Source of the DNA: a virus
Reading direction: 5' to 3' (one strand)
IMG/VR virus record: IMGVR_UViG_3300035156_000034
Coordinates: 1-25,410 of that record
Length of the DNA: 25,410 nt
Below, one piece after another: positions 20,938 to 25,410 of this stretch (position 1 is the first letter of the stretch; every line of letters starts with the position of its first letter). Below the pieces are notes generated by a model, which was not told the origin of the DNA, ran no database searches, and saw only the letters and a list, made by a program, of their open reading frames with translations. The translations under genes and the position numbers were made by a program.

Positions 20938-21082
20938 AGAGTATAGCAATTGCCAAACGTGCGGTGTCGAGATTAGCAAAGACACGTACTACATGAATGC
21001 TGGTCAATGCACGATCTGTGTAGTCAAAGAGCAGTACATTCCCGGTACATACGAAAGTCAAGAACCTAATGACGGAGACTGA
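20930..21082 (+). CDS. Small zinc-ribbon protein A (50 aa)
   Basis: ATG 20930 after AAAGGA, 8-nt overlap with the phosphoesterase gene. Pattern NCQTCGVEISKDTYY then GQCTIC: Cys8/11 and Cys27/30, a treble-clef or ribbon-like zinc site. The next gene encodes a close relative in the same layout, pointing to tandem duplication. Role unknown. Confidence 0.7.
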   Translation: MVEEYSNCQTCGVEISKDTYYMNAGQCTICVVKEQYIPGTYESQEPNDGD

Positions 21083-21206
21083 AACACCTTGGTGTGGAAC
21101 ATGCGGTAAAGACATTACAGAAGAAGAGTACTATCGCTTTGAAGGTGATTGCTTTCGCTGTCATGAGTGGTGGGAACAAAATAAAGAAGCGATAAGCGAT
21201 GGTTGA
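21069..21206 (+). CDS. Small zinc-ribbon protein B (45 aa), paralogue of A
   Basis: ATG inside the end of the previous gene (14-nt overlap). WCGTCGKDITEEEYY then GDCFRC reproduces the spacing of protein A (Cys9/12 and Cys28/31) with the same I..(E/D).YY core. The C-terminus is aromatic and acidic. Role unknown. Confidence 0.65.
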   Translation: MTETETPWCGTCGKDITEEEYYRFEGDCFRCHEWWEQNKEAISDG

Positions 21207-21396
21207 CAAAGAGTTTAAGCGTACGCTAGCAGATCGGTTTGAATCGTGGGAGTTAGCAGAGTTTCTTCAAATCTCGACGGAGGATTTCATCGAGATGTTT
21301 GAAGATGATATTGAAGTAGCATATGAAGACCTAGCAGAATATTGCGGGCTTAGAGGGACAAACGATGAAGACAGTGACGATAGTCGATCCGAATGA
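21199..21396 (+). CDS. Small acidic helical protein (65 aa)
   Basis: 8-nt overlap with the zinc-ribbon B gene. LADRFESWELAEFLQISTEDFIEMFEDDIE resembles the short acidic phage proteins with an 'LADRFE..EL..LL.I..ED....FED' layout (from memory). A Ser/Asp/Glu-rich tail follows. Likely a protein-protein interaction module; function unknown. Confidence 0.65.
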   Translation: MVDKEFKRTLADRFESWELAEFLQISTEDFIEMFEDDIEVAYEDLAEYCGLRGTNDEDSDDSRSE

Positions 21397-21553
21397 AGCA
21401 CCTTATCGAACGCCTGATGGTCAGGCTGGGGATTTCTCGTTCTGGCTCGGTGACTACGGAGCAGACGAAGAAGGTGCAGACGAAGACCCGTATTCCTACT
21501 TGGGGGATGTGGACGACGGCGACGAACACGGCGACGGAGGAGTCCGCGCTTGA
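21365..21553 (+). CDS. Very acidic small protein (62 aa)
   Basis: ATG after GAGGG, 32-nt overlap with the previous gene in another frame. The second half is dominated by Asp, Glu and Gly (DYGADEEGADEDPYSYLGDVDDGDEHGDGG). Such composition suits a DNA mimic or disordered linker, but there is no direct evidence. TTGA overlap with the next gene. Confidence 0.55.
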   Translation: MKTVTIVDPNEAPYRTPDGQAGDFSFWLGDYGADEEGADEDPYSYLGDVDDGDEHGDGGVRA

Positions 21554-21900
21554 GCGCTCTTGATAGGCAAGTTGGGGAGGATCGCTACGGTTCTCCCTAC
21601 CGTTCGTTTGCTATTCAACCTGCTGAGTTCTGTCAGCGTAACCAGCTCGACTGGTGCCAAGCGAACATAGTCAAGTACATCTGTCGTTTCCGCCTCAAGA
21701 ATGGAAAGGAGGACTTGGCTAAGGCTAGGCACTACCTCGACATGCTAGAGGAATTTGAATATGGCAAAGAGACGGAAGCCCCCGAAGTCGCGGAATCCGA
21801 TAGCCCGAAGCCTTGGGTCAACTTTATTCCGACACAGGGTTTGGCAGACAACCTCTCGCAAATTATTAAGAAGTCAACCCCAAATAAAGGAATGGGATGA
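21550..21900 (+). CDS. DUF3310-family protein
   Basis: 116 residues, TTG start overlapping the previous stop by 4 nt, with GGAGG (21536-21540) upstream. FAIQPAEFCQRNQLDWCQANIVKYICRF followed by KNGKEDLAKARHYLDML is the typical pattern of DUF3310, a helical phage family often found beside nucleotide-metabolism genes and sometimes described as nucleotide-kinase-like. Coupled by ATGA to the ribonucleotide reductase gene, so a nucleotide-pool role is a fair inference. Confidence 0.82.
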   Translation: MSALDRQVGEDRYGSPYRSFAIQPAEFCQRNQLDWCQANIVKYICRFRLKNGKEDLAKARHYLDMLEEFEYGKETEAPEVAESDSPKPWVNFIPTQGLADNLSQIIKKSTPNKGMG

Positions 21901-23831
21901 AGAATAGTACACCGTTCGACAACTACTATCAAGAGTTTATCGGCGTTAGTCGGTACGCTCGCTGGCGTGAGGAGGATAAGCGACGAGAGAATTGGGGTGA
22001 GACGGTTGATCGTCTTGTAGAATATTATTGGAATAAAGCTGCACCGCCCGCTCAAGACCATGTAAATATGATGGAAGGTTGGGAAAACGTTCGTGAGGCT
22101 ATCTACAATCTCGAAGTAATGCCTTCGATGCGCGCGTTGATGACCGCTGGCACAGCTCTTGATCGCTGTAACGTAGCGGGTTACAACTGTGCTTACCTGC
22201 CTGTCGAAAGTCCTCGTTCGTTTGACGAGGCGATGTACATTCTTATGTGTGGAACCGGAGTAGGCTACAGTGTCGAAGACAAGTACGTCAGTAAGCTCCC
22301 GACCATCGCTGAAGAATTTACCGACAGTGACTCTACAGTCCGGGTCGGAGATAGTAAGGAGGGATGGGCCAAGGCTTTTCGGGAGTTGCTGGGTCTTCTC
22401 TACGTTGGTCAAGTCCCCAAATGGGACGTATCAGCAGTACGACCTTCGGGTGCCCGACTCAAAACGTTCGGGGGCCGAGCATCTGGTCCAGAGCCTCTCG
22501 AAGACCTCTTCCGGTTCGTTATTGCTATCTTTAAGCGAGCAAGTGGACGTCGTCTAACGAGCCTTGAATGTCACGATATCATGTGTAAGATCGGTGACAT
22601 TGTGGTTGTTGGTGGCGTACGTCGCTCTGCTATGATCAGCTTGTCTGACGTGATTGACGACCGTATGCGCGTTGCTAAGACTGGCGAGTGGTGGGTCCGT
22701 AACGGCCATCGTCGACTAGCTAACAACAGTGCGGTTTACGAGCGTCGCCGTCCTGAAATGCCGCTCTTTATGTCAGAATGGAAAGCACTACATGACAGCC
22801 AATCAGGAGAGCGCGGACTATTCAGCCGCTATGCTTGTCAGCGAATTGCTGGACGAAATGGACGCCGAGACGCATCGCATGAATTTGGTACAAATCCTTG
22901 CAGCGAAATTATCCTCCGTCCCTACCAGTTCTGCAACCTCACTGAAATCGTTGTCCGATCAGACGATACTATGGATTCACTCTCTCGAAAGGCGAGGATT
23001 GCGAGTATCCTTGGTACTATCCAAAGCACCTTCACCGACTTCAAATACCTGAGGAAAATATGGGCTGACAACTGCAACGAAGAGCGTCTACTTGGCGTCT
23101 CACTAACCGGAGTTTGCGACAATGTGGAGCTACTTACGGCGGAAAATCTCCGCGCCCTTCGCGACATTGTCGTGGAAACCAACGTCGAATGGGCAGGAAG
23201 GTTGGGCATTAGTCCATCTACTGCTACTACTTGTGTTAAGCCTTCTGGTACTGTTTCACAGCTTGTTGGCTCCGCTTCTGGTCTGCACCCTAGCTTTGCA
23301 CGTCGTTATATTCGCACGGTTCGGGCGGACAACAAAGACCCCCTAACGCAGTTCCTACGGGAAGCAGGTATCCCCTGTGAAGATGACAACATGGCTGTAG
23401 GGTCTACGTCGATCTTCTCGTTCCCGATTGAAGTGCCTGAGAAGTCTGTTCGTCGTGATCAGATGACGGCAATTGATCAGTTGGAGTTGTGGAAGCTACT
23501 ACAAGATAACTGGTGTGAGCATAAGCCGTCGTGTACGGTCTACGTGCGTGATGAAGAATGGATGGCTGTAGGAGCTTGGGTCTATGAACATTTTGACGAG
23601 CTTTCCGGGGTCAGCTTCTTGCCATACGATAATGGCACGTATAAGCAAGCACCGTACACCGAAATCACCGAGGAAGAGTATATCGCAGCTAAAGCTAAAA
23701 TGCCTGAAACTATTGAGTGGTCTGATCTTCGCTTCTATGAAACCGAAGACACTACCTCGGGAAGTCAAGAACTCGCTTGCACCGCAGGCGTATGTGAAGT
23801 CGTATCAATTGGAGCAGTAAGTGATGGATGA
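21897..23831 (+). CDS. Adenosylcobalamin-dependent (class II) ribonucleotide reductase, monomeric RTPR type
   Basis: 644 residues; reduces ribonucleotides to deoxyribonucleotides for phage DNA synthesis, needing coenzyme B12 but no oxygen and no small subunit. Active-site marks: NCAYLPV (Cys98), GTNPCSE (thiyl Cys335, Glu337) with Cys346 eleven residues later, CVKPSGT in the phosphate-binding loop, and a C-terminal CTAGVCE (Cys628/Cys633). The 11- and 5-residue spacings equal those of Lactobacillus RTPR (408/419 and 731/736). Shorter than that enzyme (about 740). ATGA overlap with the DUF3310 gene. Confidence 0.9.
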   Translation: MKNSTPFDNYYQEFIGVSRYARWREEDKRRENWGETVDRLVEYYWNKAAPPAQDHVNMMEGWENVREAIYNLEVMPSMRALMTAGTALDRCNVAGYNCAYLPVESPRSFDEAMYILMCGTGVGYSVEDKYVSKLPTIAEEFTDSDSTVRVGDSKEGWAKAFRELLGLLYVGQVPKWDVSAVRPSGARLKTFGGRASGPEPLEDLFRFVIAIFKRASGRRLTSLECHDIMCKIGDIVVVGGVRRSAMISLSDVIDDRMRVAKTGEWWVRNGHRRLANNSAVYERRRPEMPLFMSEWKALHDSQSGERGLFSRYACQRIAGRNGRRDASHEFGTNPCSEIILRPYQFCNLTEIVVRSDDTMDSLSRKARIASILGTIQSTFTDFKYLRKIWADNCNEERLLGVSLTGVCDNVELLTAENLRALRDIVVETNVEWAGRLGISPSTATTCVKPSGTVSQLVGSASGLHPSFARRYIRTVRADNKDPLTQFLREAGIPCEDDNMAVGSTSIFSFPIEVPEKSVRRDQMTAIDQLELWKLLQDNWCEHKPSCTVYVRDEEWMAVGAWVYEHFDELSGVSFLPYDNGTYKQAPYTEITEEEYIAAKAKMPETIEWSDLRFYETEDTTSGSQELACTAGVCEVVSIGAVSDG

Positions 23832-24096
23832 AGACAACGAAAAGAAGATTCTGCGACTCGTGCCACCTAAGGCAGATGCAGTACCTTCAGACAACGTAGC
23901 AGAGATGGCAGAGCAGCTTGCTACGGACATTACTATGGGTAAGTACGAAGGCGTTACTGGCGCTGCCGTAGTAATGATGACGGAGCACGGGATCGAGTTG
24001 TTTGGTTGGGGTCCAGCCGTTCAGACAAATTACGACGCTATCGTCATGTTCTCACTGGCTAAGCACAAGATGCTAGAGGAAATGCGCAGTGATTGA
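23824..24096 (+). CDS. Hypothetical protein (90 aa)
   Basis: ATG 23824 after GGAG (23811-23814) at 9 nt; a GTG one codon earlier is an alternative. It overlaps the end of the RNR gene. Begins with a charged segment (MDEDNEKKILRLVPP) and continues with a helix-strand layout (NVAEMAEQLATDITMG, then GAAVVMMTEHGIELFGWG). A similar small protein is common in phages from memory; no function is known. Confidence 0.65.
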   Translation: MDEDNEKKILRLVPPKADAVPSDNVAEMAEQLATDITMGKYEGVTGAAVVMMTEHGIELFGWGPAVQTNYDAIVMFSLAKHKMLEEMRSD

Positions 24097-24319
24097 AGAT
24101 AAAAAGGTGACGCAGGTTGGACTGTATAGCACATCAGCTAACGAGGTTAAAACTCTAGCAGAGCGTGTTGCGAAGTTCAACCAGCGTCGTATGAGTAACA
24201 TTCACCTCGATGTCGAACCACACGAAAAGGGGGACGCCCAGTATCCCGGAGGCCCCCACTTTAAGTTACGTTTGATCTTCCCGAACCACGATGTTCAGGA
24301 AGCGTTCTGGATCGAGTGA
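24089..24319 (+). CDS. Hypothetical protein (76 aa)
   Basis: GTG start overlapping the previous gene by 8 nt. Soluble, basic, His-containing (NIHLDVEPHEKGDAQYPGG) with a C-terminal strand FKLRLIFPNHDVQEAFWIE. No recognised domain. The GTGA overlap links it to the next gene. Confidence 0.6.
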   Translation: MIEDKKVTQVGLYSTSANEVKTLAERVAKFNQRRMSNIHLDVEPHEKGDAQYPGGPHFKLRLIFPNHDVQEAFWIE

Positions 24320-24504
24320 TGGCTGCTGTACTCGAACTAGCGAAAAAAGCCGTTGTACTTGAAGCCCGTGTCTATAAGCTAGAGACATTAATTGCGACGC
24401 TTTGGCCGGCTATCCAACACGGCAGCGATGAGCATAAGAAGTGGCTCAGGCAAGCTATTGAAAATCATTTCAAAGGTTTGCCTGTTCCACCTGCTCATGG
24501 TTAG
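24316..24504 (+). CDS. Small helical protein (62 aa), last gene of the + strand block
   Basis: Starts at GTG 24316 (GTGA overlap) or ATG 24319. The N-terminus is an amphipathic or coiled-coil helix (VLELAKKAVVLEARVYKLETLIATLW), with a Pro-rich end. Its TAG overlaps the TAA of the holin gene on the other strand. Unknown function. Confidence 0.6.
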   Translation: MMAAVLELAKKAVVLEARVYKLETLIATLWPAIQHGSDEHKKWLRQAIENHFKGLPVPPAHG

Positions 24505-25079
24505 AAGATTTTAAACTTTTTCTTTTTCTTCTGAACTACAGGAGTTGCGATAGGAGTCGGGGAGATTGGCGTGGTATTAGTTGCTACGTTGACCTCCCCT
24601 TCTTTCGTCACATCGACAGTCGTCTGGTTAGCCCCTGCAATAGGGGGCTGTACAGCGTAGTTGTCAGTTGCAACTCCTTTGTACTTCTCAAACGAACGCA
24701 TACCACCGATACCTAGGATGCCGCTTAGTGCAACCCACAACAACTCTGTGTCGAGGATCGGGAAGCCGCCTTTGTATTCAAACACAACAGCAGCTGTCCA
24801 CGAAGCAAGTGGCTGAAAGATAGTAGCATATGCCAAACCAGCAGCACCAACCCAACCAACAGCCGGACGCCAGCCTGCAACGAATACAGAGTTACTGGCT
24901 GCCTCAACTTTGTTCACTTCAATCTGACTTGAAACTTGTGCGTCGAGACGCGCCGTTGCTTGGTCTTCAAGTTTCTTTAGTTCTAGATTTACTTGATCGC
25001 GTTTGTCTTTATCTACGACGACTTCCGACACGATGTCCTTAACGCCGTCAATTAAGTCTCCAATGAAAGGTAGTCCCAT
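24501..25079 (-). CDS. 3TM-type holin (GTA holin family)
   Basis: 192 residues on the minus strand. The holin would form inner-membrane holes that time lysis and let the endolysin out. A charged helical N-terminus (about 1-60) leads to VEAASNSVFVAGWRPAVGWVGAAG, the mark of the 3TM/GTA holin family. Hydrophobic spans lie near 74-96 and 112-128. The C-terminal part is Thr/Pro/Val-rich and ends with a Lys run (KKKKKFKIF). Its ATG overlaps the endolysin stop (TAATG), so the two lysis genes are coupled. It faces the replication block head to head at its 3' end. Confidence 0.85.
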   Translation of the reverse strand: MGLPFIGDLIDGVKDIVSEVVVDKDKRDQVNLELKKLEDQATARLDAQVSSQIEVNKVEAASNSVFVAGWRPAVGWVGAAGLAYATIFQPLASWTAAVVFEYKGGFPILDTELLWVALSGILGIGGMRSFEKYKGVATDNYAVQPPIAGANQTTVDVTKEGEVNVATNTTPISPTPIATPVVQKKKKKFKIF

Positions 25080-25410
25080 TACTCATCCCCTGAAAGAATT
25101 GCTCGACCAAACACCCGAAGCGTCCGTCTCCACCAGCCGAGAAGAAAATCAGCTTGACTGGGTGTACGCTGCACTAATCGGGCTAGAAATTCTACACGAG
25201 CGTCCACAATTGCTAAAATCTTTGACGAATCGCCTTCTGACACTACCTTCTGAGCGGCAGCAATTGTGGCTTGACCGACTTGACCATCTTGTTTCAGACC
25301 TAGACCTGCTTGAGTCCAACGTATCCCACGGCTTACACCAGAGTTGACCGCAGCGTCAAACGTGAGATAGGAAATAGGCCACGGCAATCTATCACACCGC
25401 GTGGCCCTCC
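25079..25410 (-). CDS. Endolysin, GH108/PG-binding_3 type, C-terminal part (5' end outside window)
   Basis: The frame is open to the window edge, so only about the last 110 residues are present. The visible part starts ...TRCDRLPWPISYLTFDAAVNSG, then a helix containing WTQAGLGLKQDGQVGQATI, which is the C-terminal peptidoglycan-binding-like half of GH108 N-acetylmuramidases. The catalytic Glu of the GH108 half (near the EGG motif) should lie beyond 25410. A TTG at 25387 could be misread as a start, but the upstream residues RCDR belong to the family. Degrades host peptidoglycan after holin triggering. Confidence 0.85.
   Translation of the reverse strand, partial: RATRCDRLPWPISYLTFDAAVNSGVSRGIRWTQAGLGLKQDGQVGQATIAAAQKVVSEGDSSKILAIVDARVEFLARLVQRTPSQADFLLGWWRRTLRVFGRAILSGDE
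25387..25394 (+). repeat. ATCTATCA motif antisense to the endolysin gene
   Basis: Exact 8-mer in + orientation although the gene here is on the minus strand, so the motif keeps its orientation independently of transcription. Confidence 0.5.

Noticed and set aside
25079-25387. Complete 102-residue gene starting at TTG 25387
   Set aside because: The frame continues to the window edge with family-typical residues, so this is the 3' part of a longer endolysin gene.
1-25410. CRISPR array, insertion sequence, integrase or attachment site
   Set aside because: No regularly spaced repeat-spacer pattern, transposase, recombinase or tRNA-end duplication was seen. The recurrent ATCTATCA motif is too short and too widely spaced to be a CRISPR repeat.

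Overview
This window is a section of a tailed double-stranded DNA phage genome. Almost every gene lies on the + strand, packed head to tail with ATGA, GTGA, TAATG and TAGTG overlaps. The right half carries a T7-like replication set with an AdoCbl-dependent (class II) ribonucleotide reductase. A minus-strand lysis pair (3TM holin, GH108-type endolysin) comes in from the right edge. No integrase, repressor, phage RNA polymerase or virion gene is visible. The promoters that can be read look like host sigma-70 promoters (TTGACA-N17-TATAAT with TGn before the -10). The holin type, the endolysin type and the first small protein resemble those of phages of alphaproteobacteria, so such a host is a reasonable but unproven guess.

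Layout. 1-606: non-coding leader with two pairs of imperfect direct repeats. 607-3193: small unrecognised genes separated by hairpin-rich gaps, one of which folds into a cloverleaf-like element (2004-2097). 3211-4780: six tandem paralogous genes of 80-98 codons, each overlapping the next by 4 nt. 4800-5999: two genes for related CCG-motif proteins. 5996-11449: a peptide-bond-chemistry cassette with a class I glutamine amidotransferase/gamma-glutamyl-hydrolase-like protein, a class II glutamine amidotransferase, a phiEco32-type COOH-NH2 ligase, a 206-residue unknown, a 43-codon gene, a second amidoligase and an ATP-grasp ligase. 11446-12541: six small genes (membrane and zinc-ribbon proteins).

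12545-17514: a consensus promoter, then a nucleotidyltransferase, a primase-helicase and a family A DNA polymerase, with small genes between and after them. 17498-24504: a second consensus promoter, then a gp2.5-like ssDNA-binding protein, a PD-(D/E)XK nuclease, a T7-type endonuclease I, a metallophosphoesterase, small zinc-ribbon proteins, a DUF3310 protein, the RNR and three small genes. 24501-25410 (minus): holin and a truncated endolysin, convergent with the rest; the facing stop codons overlap.

The most striking non-gene signal is the asymmetric motif ATCTATCA(TG). The 8-mer core occurs 13 times on + and once on -, against about 0.4 expected per strand. Five copies place their ATG exactly on a start codon, between the Shine-Dalgarno and the gene, and only at genes that do not overlap the gene before them. 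The cassette of two amidoligases, an ATP-grasp and two glutamine amidotransferases is the best candidate for an uncharacterised biochemical system: its families are recognisable, but its product and target are unknown.
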